A stretch of DNA of 64,000 nt from Cyanobacteria bacterium UBA3301 (GCA_002361485.1 DESZ01000025.1:62001-126000), one strand, 5' to 3'; shown: positions 43,621 to 53,211, counted from the first letter of the stretch. The notes: a model not told the origin generated them from the sequence alone. Numbers and translations: made by a program.

Positions 43621-44934
43621 ATGAATTATGTAAATAAATTACTAAAATCTCTCGGTTACGAAACAGAATTAGAAAAAGACGCTTGGAGTTTAAACAAGCA
43701 ACATTTATCCGGTGATAAGAAATGGCTTGCAAATATTGTACCGTCAGAGCTTTTGGCACGAACCGTAAAACAAGCAGTCGAATCGCTTATGACAATTTGT
43801 CAATGTAACAGTTTTTATAAAACATTTCCTGACATTATAGAAACGCCTGATTACGGCGATAAGTGGGGTGTTCGGGCAAATTATATCGAAATAAATAATC
43901 GTGCAATAGCGCAAATGGACAGGAATATCACAAAAAACGGTATTCTGAGTACAATAAAACTTTTACCTGCAATTCCGCCTTCTGCAAAAAGTTGGGCAAA
44001 TTGTATTATTTTGTCGCAAATTTTTCCAAATATTTATGGTGACGGACTAAATAAACTTCCGCACGAAGAAAATTCTATCTACGGAATAAAATTAAACGGC
44101 GGTTACAGTAAGAATATTATTGATTTTGAAATTATTGATAAAATTTCTCCAGAAGAACAATTTTGCGCATTTAATGATTTAGCACATTTTCACGGATTAA
44201 AAACAGGATTTAGAACGGTTATTTCTGCCGATCAAATAAAAGTTGTTCAACCTGATGGCAGTGATATTACTTTTGATTGGAATAAATCAGAGCATGTAGA
44301 ACTTTTTGTAAAGGAACATACAAAGCTTATCAACACAGGTTTTGAGGCAATATTTATTGATTCCGCAAAACATATCGGCGGATATGATATGGCAAATTAT
44401 ACAGGTGTTGGGGCATTGCCGACTTATGAACAGATGCAATATATAATACACGAAATCCGAGTGCGAAGCGGTAAAACAACCTTGAGTTTTATCGGAGAAA
44501 AAAGTACGGGAGATTTCAAACGATATGAAAATTTAGGGTTAACTTCGGGTACTGCGTTTATTGAGCCTGACAATTATGATGAAGTAAAACATTGGTCGCA
44601 AAGTTTGAAATATGAAAATCACTACACTCCCGGAATTGAAGTGTCAAATGACAACGATACGGGCGGAAGGAGTTATGAAGCAAGGCTGAACAGAATAAAT
44701 AATGCGCTGTTTGCTTATGAATACCCAAGCGACAAATTGCCGAGTTTTATGCAAATGGAAGATATTTTTCCATTAAGATATGACACGAACACACACCACT
44801 TAATGATGTGTAATCCGTCTTATTCAACAGACGGAACTCCGCAAAGTCATTGGGAAAACCTGTTTGCAAAAGATGACGGCAGAGAATACAACCGTAAAGT
44901 TGCAGAATTATTTATTCATGCACAAAATCTTTAA
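43621..44934 (+). CDS. GH13 (alpha-amylase)-like TIM-barrel protein
   Basis: 437 residues, no signal peptide. Glycoside-hydrolase family 13 landmarks can be traced. FEAIFIDSAKHIGGYD matches region II (G-F-R-x-D-x-x-K-H; nucleophile Asp), SFIGEKSTG matches region III (acid Glu), and SNDNDTGG matches region IV. FNDLAHFHGLKTGFRTV may be a degenerate region I. It could be a cytoplasmic glucan-active enzyme or an inactive relative. The missing region I histidine pattern makes activity uncertain. No glycogen genes are nearby. Confidence 0.55.
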   Translation: MNYVNKLLKSLGYETELEKDAWSLNKQHLSGDKKWLANIVPSELLARTVKQAVESLMTICQCNSFYKTFPDIIETPDYGDKWGVRANYIEINNRAIAQMDRNITKNGILSTIKLLPAIPPSAKSWANCIILSQIFPNIYGDGLNKLPHEENSIYGIKLNGGYSKNIIDFEIIDKISPEEQFCAFNDLAHFHGLKTGFRTVISADQIKVVQPDGSDITFDWNKSEHVELFVKEHTKLINTGFEAIFIDSAKHIGGYDMANYTGVGALPTYEQMQYIIHEIRVRSGKTTLSFIGEKSTGDFKRYENLGLTSGTAFIEPDNYDEVKHWSQSLKYENHYTPGIEVSNDNDTGGRSYEARLNRINNALFAYEYPSDKLPSFMQMEDIFPLRYDTNTHHLMMCNPSYSTDGTPQSHWENLFAKDDGREYNRKVAELFIHAQNL

Positions 44935-44941
44935 TATGCAT

Positions 44942-45319
44942 CTATACATTATATTTCAAAAATTGTTCTTTAATCTTAGTTGTTTTGTCAATCAATAAAG
45001 ATGTCATATCTTTTTTGTCATTAAGTTCAAACATAGATGCATGCGCTTCTTCGTACGGCCGATTAGAAAATAATCTTTTGAAAATATTCTTTTCTTTTAA
45101 TGGCTTTACAATAATAGTAAATCCTTTATACCCTGCTCTGTTAGATCTATTTTCGGGCTGTATATAAATATCAACATCTTTTGCCAATTGTTTCAATAAT
45201 GGACGCGCCAAATCCGCCTGCTCAGCACAATAAGGACCTATCTTCTTTGCTATATTTTTTTGTTTTGGCATATGTAATGCCATACCAAAACTCGTATTAT
45301 TATTTGTTTCAATTTTCAT
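44942..45319 (-). CDS. small hypothetical protein with N-terminal NTSFG tag
   Basis: 125 residues. The N terminus MKIETNNNTSFGMAL shares the Asn/Ser-Phe-Gly tag of other unknown proteins here. The rest is a mixed alpha/beta domain (LAKDVDIYIQPENRSN, YKGFTIIVKPLKEKN). Cytoplasmic by lack of signal. It lies 30 bp after the next gene on the same strand, probably one operon. AGAGGA precedes the ATG. Function unknown. Confidence 0.55.
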   Translation of the reverse strand: MKIETNNNTSFGMALHMPKQKNIAKKIGPYCAEQADLARPLLKQLAKDVDIYIQPENRSNRAGYKGFTIIVKPLKEKNIFKRLFSNRPYEEAHASMFELNDKKDMTSLLIDKTTKIKEQFLKYNV

Positions 45320-45349
45320 TTATATCCTCTTTTCAAATGAATCTTTAAT

Positions 45350-46405
45350 CTAGTCGTATCTGTGGTCTGTATTCATTTTGTGTTCAATGACTGCAGTGTT
45401 TTCGTTTGCTTGCAATTTTCCTGCAACAATATTTGAAACGAGTAATAATGCAGCAGCTGTTCCTGCCAAAATTTTACCTGTTTTGCCTGCGGCTTTTAGC
45501 GGGTTAGTAAATATTTCTTTATAATTTTTCGGATGTGCAATAAGTTTCAACAATGCAGCACCCATTACAACACCAATTCCTGCTCCTGCTCCGTATACAA
45601 TACCTTTAGCTGTTGCCATTGTCATTGTTCCTGTTGCAGAGAAGAATTTCCAAGTGTCGCCGATTGCATCTCTTACTTTATAACCGAAAGATTTTTTAGG
45701 TTTCGTTTCATCTGCTTTAATGTCATTGAATATTTTTGACATATCTTTGTTAGATTCGATTATAACTTCTGATTTTCCTTCGCTCGGATATGTTTCTTTG
45801 ACGGTTCCGTCTTTTTCTATGCAATATGCAACACCGTCTTTTACACGTTTTTGTTCTACCCAAATGACATCGCTTTCAGGTAAATACGTCTTTTTCCATT
45901 TACGGCTTTTTAATGTTTCTTTTATTTCTACTAACTTGTTTTCGTTTTGTATATCTTTTAAAGAATTTGCTTCCTTAGAGAACGTAGCGGCTTCGGTAAT
46001 TGTGCCGTTTTTCATTTGTTCAACATATTTTGCTAATTTTTCGTCAGATTCGCGTTCAACTTTTGGCTGTCCCCAGCCTGTTTCTGTTACGACTTTTCCG
46101 TTTGAATAAATAGTGTATTCTAATCCGTCATAGGCTCCCGGCATTTTTGCGTGAACAGCATTTTCTCCGGGCATATAGACTTTATCCCAATGTTTGCTTG
46201 TGATAACTGTTTCTACCTTTTGGCCGTCTTTTAGAGCTTGGTTAAACTCTGCTAAATTTTTATCCATTTCTTCCTGACTTACAGGTCTGTTATTTAATGG
46301 CGCATCAATAGGAACTTGTATTGTTCCCGATTGATTGGAACCATTTTTTGCTTCATCAATTAAATTTGCTCTAAAACTTACATTTGGATTTAATGCTACT
46401 TTCAT
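45350..46405 (-). CDS. hypothetical protein with N-terminal NPNVSF tag and C-terminal membrane segments
   Basis: 351 residues. ATG 46405 is chosen because AAGGAG lies 8 nt upstream; the in-frame GTG three codons earlier is not needed. The N terminus (ALNPNVSFRANL) carries the recurrent tag. Two copies of a ~70-residue motif appear to recur: VITSKHWDKVYMPGENAVHAK... and LKSRKWKKTYLPESDVIWVEQ, each followed by an IYSNGKVVTE/IEKDGTVKET strand pair. The C terminus has two hydrophobic Gly/Ala-rich helices (GAGAGIGVVMGAALL; KILAGTAAALLLVSNIV). Function unknown. Confidence 0.6.
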   Translation of the reverse strand: MKVALNPNVSFRANLIDEAKNGSNQSGTIQVPIDAPLNNRPVSQEEMDKNLAEFNQALKDGQKVETVITSKHWDKVYMPGENAVHAKMPGAYDGLEYTIYSNGKVVTETGWGQPKVERESDEKLAKYVEQMKNGTITEAATFSKEANSLKDIQNENKLVEIKETLKSRKWKKTYLPESDVIWVEQKRVKDGVAYCIEKDGTVKETYPSEGKSEVIIESNKDMSKIFNDIKADETKPKKSFGYKVRDAIGDTWKFFSATGTMTMATAKGIVYGAGAGIGVVMGAALLKLIAHPKNYKEIFTNPLKAAGKTGKILAGTAAALLLVSNIVAGKLQANENTAVIEHKMNTDHRYD

Positions 46406-46474
46406 ACAACACACTCCTTGATGTCATCTATAAAACACTTGAACCAAAATATTTGCTAAATTTGCAACATTTCT

Positions 46475-49060
46475 TTACATACCGAATAAAGAAAGCTGCG
46501 GAACTCCGTCTTCATTATTACTCATTTTTTTACGAGTTGCAAGATTATTTGAAAAATCTTTTTGCATTTTTAACATCAATTCTTGAGAACGTTTAATAAC
46601 ACCCTGCGGTAAACCTGCCATTTTTGCAACTTGGATGCCATAACTCTTGCTTGCCCCTCCTTGAACAATTTTTCTTAAAAATTCTATTTCGCCATCTTGT
46701 TCAGAGATAGTTATTCTGTAATTTTTTATTTGCGGATAAGTTTTTGTCATGACATTTAATTCATGATAGTGAGTTGCAAAAATACATCTTGCTTTAATTT
46801 TTGTTGCAATATATTCTGCAACAGACCATGCGATTGCCACTCCGTCATAAGTGCTTGTTCCTCTGCCGATTTCATCAAGTAAAATGAAGCTTCTTTCTGT
46901 TGCTGTATTTAATATGTATGAAGTTTCAATCATTTCGACCATAAAAGTTGATTGTCCCAAAGTCAAATCATCACTTGCTCCGACTCTTGTAAAGATTTTA
47001 TCGCAAACTCCGATTTTAGCATCATCCGCAGGAACCCATGAACCGATTTGAGCTAATATTGCAATCAATGCATTTTGACGCATATATGTAGATTTTCCTG
47101 CCATATTAGGGCCTGTTAATATCATAAATTGGGTTGAGTTATCATCCGTTACGTTTGATTTTAATTCCAAATCATTCGGAACATATTCGCCAAGCGGTAA
47201 AACTTTTTCTAACACTGCATGTCTGCCGTTTTTAATCAAAAAGTCATTAGAATCGTCTATCTGTGGTTTGCAATAATTGTTTTCAACAGCAACACAAGCT
47301 AATGAAACCAATACATCGGCATTTGCAATACAATCGGCTATTTCCCTAATATTTGAAACGTATTCTTTTGAATATTCTCTAAAATCAGTAAATAATTTAT
47401 ATTCCAATTCCGTCGATTTGAATTTTGCCGATAACACGTCATCTTCGTGCTTTTTAAGTTCTTCTGTTATAAATCTTTCGGCATTTACAAGGGTTTGTTT
47501 TCTTATATATTCTTGCGGAATCATATTCAGATTGGAGTTTGTAACTTCGATATAATACCCAAAAACTTTATTATATCCGACTTTCATATTTTTTATGCCG
47601 GTTTTTTCTTTTTCTGATTCGACAAAATTCTCAAGCCATTGTTCTCCGCCTGACAGTAAATCTCTGAAATAATCAAGTTCTCCGCTAACTTCAGGTTTAA
47701 TAATTCCGCCTTCTTTTAATAAAGTCGGAGGTTCATCAACGATAGTATTTTCAATCATTTGTACATAATCGGATATACTTTCGCTATATTCCCGTATGGT
47801 TGAAAACATATCATATTGAAGGTTTTGCGTAACCTCTAAAATCTCGGGCAGTACGGATAAAGATAATTTCAGACTTATAAAATCTTTAGGGCTTGCGGAA
47901 CCGTTACTCATCCTTGTTGCAAGACGTTGAATATCATATATTTTATTCAATAAGTCTGTTAATTTGAATCGAACATCGCTGTTTGATACCAATTCCGAAA
48001 CGGAATTTTGTCTTGCCATAATATCAGAAACATTTTTTAACGGCTGACAAATCCAGCTTTTTAATAACCTTGCACCCATATTGGTTTTTGTCTGGTCAAT
48101 CGCCCATAATAAAGAACCATACTTATTTTTCTCTCTTAAGGTTTCTGTCAATTCAAGATTTTTTCTTGTAGAAGCATCTAAAATCATATATTCGGATAAT
48201 TCATAAGCTTCAATGCGTTCAAATTTAGGCATATTATCTTTTGAAGTTTCCCAAATATAAGCTAACAAAGCACCTGCTGCTTGAAACCCTAACTTGTATT
48301 TTGAATATCCGAAACTTTCTAATGAGGTGGTTTTAAATACAGTTTTTAAATTGTTTTGAGCAAAATTTTCTTCAAAAACAGATGGCGGAATTTTTGAGCA
48401 ATTATATTTTTTAGTAATTTCTTCAGGCAAATCAACAACTTCATCAGGAACGATTTGGAATGGTTTTATATCTTGTTTTAAGCTTGGTGCAACAATCTCA
48501 GACGGGTTTAATCTCGCAAGCTCTGCCATAATAAGATTTAAAGATGCTTGTGTTGTTTTAAATTCACCCGTTGAAATATCTGTATAAGCAAAGCCGTAGA
48601 GGTCTTTTTTATTATCTTTATATATTGCACAGATGTAATTGTTTGAATTTTGGTTAAGCAGGTTGCTTTCGGTTAAAGTGCCTGCTGTTATAATTCGTGT
48701 AACTCCGCGTTTTACAAGACCTTTGGCAAATTTGGGGTCTTCCAATTGGTCACAAATTATTACTTTATAATTTTTTTGTACAAGTTTTTGTAAATAGGCA
48801 TCAGCAGCTTTTGCAGGAATACCCGCTAAAGGAACTCTGCCTACTTTTGCACCCGAATCTCTGCCTGTCAGGGTTAATTCCAATTCTTTCGACATTATAA
48901 CGGCATCTTCAAAAAAAGTTTCATAAAAATCGCCCATTCGATACCATAATAAAATCCCCGGATGCTCTTTTTTTATCTGTAAATATTGCTGCATTGCAGG
49001 AGTGGTTTCTTCAATATTTACTTCCCAACTTTTTATATTATTGATTTCCCCTTTGCTCAT
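46475..49060 (-). CDS. mutS: DNA mismatch-recognition protein MutS
   Basis: 861 residues. The mismatch-binding motif RMGDFYETFFEDA lies at ~41-53, with connector, lever and clamp domains following. The ATPase has Walker A GPNMAGKSTYM and LLDEIGRGTSTYDGVAIAW. It scans DNA for mispairs, and its partner MutL is not in the window. The first ~20 residues precede the usual TPAMQQYLQIK start. A TATCAT box lies 6 nt before the ATG and no Shine-Dalgarno is visible. It is divergent from the next gene across only 33 bp. Confidence 0.96.
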   Translation of the reverse strand: MSKGEINNIKSWEVNIEETTPAMQQYLQIKKEHPGILLWYRMGDFYETFFEDAVIMSKELELTLTGRDSGAKVGRVPLAGIPAKAADAYLQKLVQKNYKVIICDQLEDPKFAKGLVKRGVTRIITAGTLTESNLLNQNSNNYICAIYKDNKKDLYGFAYTDISTGEFKTTQASLNLIMAELARLNPSEIVAPSLKQDIKPFQIVPDEVVDLPEEITKKYNCSKIPPSVFEENFAQNNLKTVFKTTSLESFGYSKYKLGFQAAGALLAYIWETSKDNMPKFERIEAYELSEYMILDASTRKNLELTETLREKNKYGSLLWAIDQTKTNMGARLLKSWICQPLKNVSDIMARQNSVSELVSNSDVRFKLTDLLNKIYDIQRLATRMSNGSASPKDFISLKLSLSVLPEILEVTQNLQYDMFSTIREYSESISDYVQMIENTIVDEPPTLLKEGGIIKPEVSGELDYFRDLLSGGEQWLENFVESEKEKTGIKNMKVGYNKVFGYYIEVTNSNLNMIPQEYIRKQTLVNAERFITEELKKHEDDVLSAKFKSTELEYKLFTDFREYSKEYVSNIREIADCIANADVLVSLACVAVENNYCKPQIDDSNDFLIKNGRHAVLEKVLPLGEYVPNDLELKSNVTDDNSTQFMILTGPNMAGKSTYMRQNALIAILAQIGSWVPADDAKIGVCDKIFTRVGASDDLTLGQSTFMVEMIETSYILNTATERSFILLDEIGRGTSTYDGVAIAWSVAEYIATKIKARCIFATHYHELNVMTKTYPQIKNYRITISEQDGEIEFLRKIVQGGASKSYGIQVAKMAGLPQGVIKRSQELMLKMQKDFSNNLATRKKMSNNEDGVPQLSLFGM

Positions 49061-49093
49061 ATTATAATGATATTAGAAACAGAGGATTTTAGC

Positions 49094-49693
49094 ATGGGTT
49101 GTTTAAAAAATGTTACACGTTCTATATTTTTAACCGTTGTTGTTGTCGGTTTCGTAGCGTTTGGCGGTCAAGATTGGATAAAAAAATCAATAGACAATTT
49201 CCTTCATCCGACACATGATGTTATTTTGGAACGTGCGCAAAAAGTTGGGGATTTTTCAAAAGTTAATAAAGAATTTGAAATAGAAAAAGCCGCAGGAATT
49301 ATGGGATATAATGCAGTTATAGCTGAACACAAAGCTTCAGGACAAAAAATGGTTGTTGTGGATTCCGGTAAAAAAACAATTTTAACTCAAGAGGATATAA
49401 AAGCTTCGAATTCCGAAGAAAGAATTAAGTCTGCAATTTCAAAATTTAAGTACCAATCAGCGGCATTGGAAGATTTTCATGTAACAGAAAAAGGGACAAT
49501 GAAATCTTACGGACAAGAAATCCCTTATGTACGTTTTAAAGCAAGAATTAAAAAACTTCCGATTGGTGAATTGTCAGGAATTATTTCTGTTGTGAAAGAT
49601 GATAACGGAAATGATAAAATTTTAATTTCGGCCAATCAAACTGATAAGTATTCTCAACTTATCTCTAATGAATTTTTTAAAGAAGTTAAGTAA
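49094..49693 (+). CDS. membrane-anchored hypothetical protein
   Basis: 199 residues. The start MGCLKNVTRSIF with one hydrophobic helix (LTVVVVGFVAFGG, ~12-24) suggests an N-terminal anchor. The rest is alpha/beta (HDVILERAQKVGDF, FHVTEKGTMKSYGQEIPYVRFKARI). ATG 49094 has AGAGGA 7 nt upstream. The open frame extends 36 codons further left only by running through mutS. Family not recognised. Confidence 0.6.
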   Translation: MGCLKNVTRSIFLTVVVVGFVAFGGQDWIKKSIDNFLHPTHDVILERAQKVGDFSKVNKEFEIEKAAGIMGYNAVIAEHKASGQKMVVVDSGKKTILTQEDIKASNSEERIKSAISKFKYQSAALEDFHVTEKGTMKSYGQEIPYVRFKARIKKLPIGELSGIISVVKDDNGNDKILISANQTDKYSQLISNEFFKEVK

Positions 49694-49701
49694 ACTACGG
49701 T

Positions 49702-49730
49702 TTGAGAAAAAAGATTGTTTATTGTAAAAT
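49702..49730 (+). promoter_or_regulatory. promoter of the AGCS symporter gene
   Basis: TTGAGA (49702-49707), 17-bp spacer, TAAAAT (49725-49730), then exactly 6 nt to the ATG at 49737 and no ribosome site. Confidence 0.75.
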
Positions 49731-49736
49731 CAGGTT

Positions 49737-51191
49737 ATGAATTTAGATAGCCGTATAGATAGTATATTATCTCCCATTGCAAATAAAATTTCAGGGATAA
49801 TCTTTTCGCATGTGACAATTCACGGAGTACGTGTTGAATTTTTGATAGCGTTATTGATTATTGCTGCATTATATTTTACTTTTCGAACAAGATTTATCGG
49901 TTTGTGGGGGTTTCGTCATGCAATAGATTTATTAACTCAAAAATATAAACATGAAGATTTAATAAAACGAAAAAGAAAAGGAGAAGTTTCGTCTTTTCAA
50001 GCCCTAACGGCGACGATTTCCGCATCTGCTGGCATGGGGAATATTGTCGGCTCTGCGTTAGCGGTTTCTATCGGCGGCCCGGGGGTTATTTTTTGGATGA
50101 TAACTGCTGGAATTTTTTCGATGGCGTTAAAATTTTCGGAAGTTTTATTGGGAATAAAATTCAGACAAATAAATAAAGACGGTTCGTCTTCAGGCGGTCC
50201 GATGTATTATATAATTAACGGGTTAAGGGCTCAATGGATAAAGCCTTATGCTCCTTATCTTGCAAATATTTATGCCTTATGTTGTATTTTTGCAATGATA
50301 GGCGGATGGAATTTATTCCAAATAAATGCAATAACAACTCAAATTGTTAATGTAACGGGGTTATTTTCGGGTTGCAGATGGTTATTTGGTTTTATTGTTG
50401 CTGTGATAACATATGTAACTGTTATCGGCGGAATAAAATCAATCGGAAAATTTACATCAAAAGTAACACCTGTGATGTGCAGTTTGTATGTATTATCTGC
50501 GTTTATAATTTGTTTAATAAATATTCAAAATGTTCCAAATACGATTTGTTTAATTATAAAAGAAGCCTTCAAGCCTCAAGCCATTGTTGGCGGAGGGGTC
50601 TTTGGCTGCATGTTATGGGGTTTTCGGCGTGCAATGTTTGCAAATGAAGCAGGTTTAGGGACAGCCCCGATTGCATTTTCTGCAGTAAAAACAAGCAAGC
50701 CTGTTGCACAAGCTTTTATTGCAATGCTCCAACCGTTTGTTGATACTGTTATTGTAGGTTCGGCAACAGCATTTATAATTGTTGTGACGGGTGCGTATAG
50801 AGATTTTACCGGTGCGGCAGGAATTGAGTTGACTTCGCACGCATTTGAAAGTGTTTGGCAGTATTTCCCGATACTTTTAACCGTAATGGCAGGATTTTTT
50901 GTACTTTCGACGATGCTTTGCGGGTCATATTACGGGGTAAAAAGCTGGACGTTTTTATTTGGCGAATCAAAATTAAAGACAAGAACATTTCAGATTATAT
51001 ATTGCATTTTTATAATTATCGGTTCTGCAATGAATTTAAAAAGCGTCGTTAATTTATCTGACGGGTTTACTTTATTCTTAGCCGTACCGAATTTGATTGC
51101 AGTATTTTTATTATCTGATATAATAATAAAGGAAGTTAAAAGATATTGCCGAAAATATAAGGTAGGATATTTTAAAAATTCCGAACAATAA
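49737..51191 (+). CDS. AGCS-family sodium:amino-acid symporter
   Basis: 484 residues, about ten transmembrane helices. The family signature spans SASAGMGNIVGSALAVSIGGPGVIFWM, SSGGPMYYI and RRAMFANEAGLGTAPIAFSA. These carriers import alanine or glycine with sodium. Its message is predicted to be leaderless. The uracil-DNA glycosylase gene follows after 14 bp and is probably read through from it. Substrate not determined. Confidence 0.9.
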   Translation: MNLDSRIDSILSPIANKISGIIFSHVTIHGVRVEFLIALLIIAALYFTFRTRFIGLWGFRHAIDLLTQKYKHEDLIKRKRKGEVSSFQALTATISASAGMGNIVGSALAVSIGGPGVIFWMITAGIFSMALKFSEVLLGIKFRQINKDGSSSGGPMYYIINGLRAQWIKPYAPYLANIYALCCIFAMIGGWNLFQINAITTQIVNVTGLFSGCRWLFGFIVAVITYVTVIGGIKSIGKFTSKVTPVMCSLYVLSAFIICLINIQNVPNTICLIIKEAFKPQAIVGGGVFGCMLWGFRRAMFANEAGLGTAPIAFSAVKTSKPVAQAFIAMLQPFVDTVIVGSATAFIIVVTGAYRDFTGAAGIELTSHAFESVWQYFPILLTVMAGFFVLSTMLCGSYYGVKSWTFLFGESKLKTRTFQIIYCIFIIIGSAMNLKSVVNLSDGFTLFLAVPNLIAVFLLSDIIIKEVKRYCRKYKVGYFKNSEQ

Positions 51192-51205
51192 TAAGGGAGA
51201 GATTA

Positions 51206-51841
51206 ATGATAAAAAAAGGATGTTTGGACATTCTGCATGATAAATGCGAGAATTGTAACGATTGTATTTTAAGCAGTTCAAGAAAGAATTTGGTATTTTC
51301 TGACGGAAATCCGGAAACTGCAAAAGTTATGTTTATCGGTGAAGTTCCAAGCGAAACGGAAGACGAAGCAGGAAAACCGTTTGTGGGAAAAGTCGGAAAA
51401 TTATTTGATAAGTTTTTGGAAGAAGCCGGAATTTCAAGAGAAAATGATATTTATATCGTTAATACAGTTAAGTGTCGTCCTCCTGAAAACAGAGTACCGA
51501 CTCAAGTTGAAAAATCATTATGCGACAGATATCTTTTGGCTCAAATTGAAATTTTCAATCCTAAAGCAATTGTATTTTGCGGTTCAACCGTAATGAAACA
51601 TTTTACGGGTGATAAGAAAATCCAAATGTCTAAAATTCGCGGCAAATGGTTTGATATAGAAATTAATGACAGAACTTTTAAAGCTATGACAATATTCCAT
51701 CCGTCGTATTTGATGAGAAATTCTTCTATGGAAGAAGGTTCTCCAAGAAGATTGATGCAAGAAGATTTGGCAGAAATTAAATCAAGTGTAATTGATAGTT
51801 CTTCCGCAAATCCGTTCAAAAAAGATTTGGCTTTAGTATAA
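51206..51841 (+). CDS. family-4-type uracil-DNA glycosylase
   Basis: 211 residues. Removes uracil from DNA. Motif A reads FIGEVPSETEDEAGKPFVG (the usual GEAPG is altered here to GEVPS), INTVKCRPPENRVP is present, and motif B is HPSYLMRN. Cysteines C17 and C20, C90 and one in IVFCGS are the likely 4Fe-4S ligands. AGGGAGAG precedes the ATG, 14 bp after the symporter. A two-way terminator follows. Confidence 0.88.
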   Translation: MIKKGCLDILHDKCENCNDCILSSSRKNLVFSDGNPETAKVMFIGEVPSETEDEAGKPFVGKVGKLFDKFLEEAGISRENDIYIVNTVKCRPPENRVPTQVEKSLCDRYLLAQIEIFNPKAIVFCGSTVMKHFTGDKKIQMSKIRGKWFDIEINDRTFKAMTIFHPSYLMRNSSMEEGSPRRLMQEDLAEIKSSVIDSSSANPFKKDLALV

Positions 51842-51863
51842 ATTAAAAATAATCAATGTAATA

Positions 51864-51897
51864 AAAAAGCAGTTCGTTATGAACTGCTTTTTTTTAT
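51864..51897 (+). terminator. bidirectional intrinsic terminator
   Basis: Twelve-base perfect stem AAAAAGCAGTTC/GAACTGCTTTTT around GTTAT. It serves the glycosylase gene and the convergent activase-like gene, whose stop overlaps the T run. Confidence 0.92.
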
Positions 51898-52973
51898 TTT
51901 GTTTCAATATATTCCGTATTTGGAATGTATTTTTGTTTTTCTTCCGTATTTATGTTCAATTTATTAACGATTTCGGCGCGTTTTTTGCGGAAAAGCATAT
52001 CAACAAAAGCTTCCAATCTTGTTACAAATCCTGCTTCACCCGTTTGTTCATCAATTGTTAAATTTAAAAGCGGTTTGTTAAACTGCTTAGCTTTTCTTGT
52101 AATTCTTTCAAGCATCAATGAATCAGGCCCGCAGCCAAACGCTGTTATTGATATAATACCGTCGATTTTATTATCTTTCAGATAATGTCCTGCACAGCCT
52201 GTCATTTCATCTTCATTTGCCCAATACTTATCGTTGCCTAAACTTGAAATCCCTTCTTGTAATTGTTCAGCTGATAATTGTAAAGCAGTGCAAACTTTTA
52301 CATCCATCTTTTCAAGTTTATCGGTTATTTTCATACAAACACGTTCATCATATATGTTGTAGCCGTGTCCGATAAGTCCTATTGTAATCGGGTGTTCTTT
52401 AACATCTGCTGAAATAACAACTTTTCCTTGCAGAGCATAGCTTAATGCTTTTGAATACGGCATACCCGATTTGGACATTATATGAAAATTGTTGTAGCAT
52501 CTCCATCCTGATTTTGAAGCTTTTTTGATAAGTTTCTTATCAGTTATTCCAAACGGTTTTACCGCTTCTGCCAAAAACTCATACAATCCTTGATTTTTTT
52601 CTGATTTGTCTAATGTAGCTTCAATTATGTTACAAGGTTCTTTTACGACATTTTTTATTAAGTCAGGCAAGCCTCTTATTTTTGAACAATTATAAATTTT
52701 ATTATCAATAGATTGCAGAGAAGGCACAAAAATGTTTTTTACCCCTTTTTTTATCAGGTTTAAAACATGACCTACATAAACTTTAATAGGCAGGCATGTT
52801 TCAGTTACAACAAGTGCAGAACCTTCAGACATTGTTTGTTTTGTTGTAACGTCAGACAAAACAATCTTTATCCCAAGCTCGTTAAAAAAACCGTAATAGA
52901 ACGGATAGTTGTTGTAAAACGACATTGCGCGGGGTATTCCGATAACTTTTTCTGTATCTTTTAAATTAGTCAT
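51894..52973 (-). CDS. acyl-CoA dehydratase activase-related (DUF2229-type) protein
   Basis: 359 residues from ATG 52973 (AGGGA ribosome site). KVIGIPRAMSFYNNYPFYYGFFNELGIKIVLSDVT and the late FGCGPDSLM plus NKPLLNLTIDEQTGEAG are typical of DUF2229 and 2-hydroxyacyl-CoA dehydratase components that carry Fe-S clusters. Conserved cysteines include ETCLPIKV and the FGCGPD motif. The usual fused or adjacent BadF-type ATPase activase is missing, so this is a stand-alone form. Substrate unknown. Confidence 0.75.
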   Translation of the reverse strand: MTNLKDTEKVIGIPRAMSFYNNYPFYYGFFNELGIKIVLSDVTTKQTMSEGSALVVTETCLPIKVYVGHVLNLIKKGVKNIFVPSLQSIDNKIYNCSKIRGLPDLIKNVVKEPCNIIEATLDKSEKNQGLYEFLAEAVKPFGITDKKLIKKASKSGWRCYNNFHIMSKSGMPYSKALSYALQGKVVISADVKEHPITIGLIGHGYNIYDERVCMKITDKLEKMDVKVCTALQLSAEQLQEGISSLGNDKYWANEDEMTGCAGHYLKDNKIDGIISITAFGCGPDSLMLERITRKAKQFNKPLLNLTIDEQTGEAGFVTRLEAFVDMLFRKKRAEIVNKLNINTEEKQKYIPNTEYIETK

Positions 52974-53211
52974 AATTTTATCCCTAATTTCTACTATATA
53001 CATAATAGCATAAAAATTATATTAAATATCAAAGATAAGTTATGTAACAAAATGTTAACAAACGTATAAAAAAAGTCAATTTCTCTAAATACAAATACTT
53101 TATTTAAATATAAGGAATATCTGGGATTGATTTTTTAAGGATAGGAATCAAAAACTAGGAAATACACTACACACAAAATCACAATTTCAAAATCAATAGG
53201 GAGGCGACACT
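52974..53211. promoter_or_regulatory. ~240-bp divergent control region
   Basis: No gene. AT-rich, with TGTAACAAAATGTTAACAAA near 53044-53063, an element type that recurs upstream of two other small-protein genes. A GGGAGGCG ribosome site serves the plus-strand gene at 53212. Confidence 0.45.

Noticed and set aside
48986..49093. 36-codon upstream extension of the 49094 gene
   Set aside because: It lies within mutS and its promoter, while ATG 49094 has a good ribosome site.
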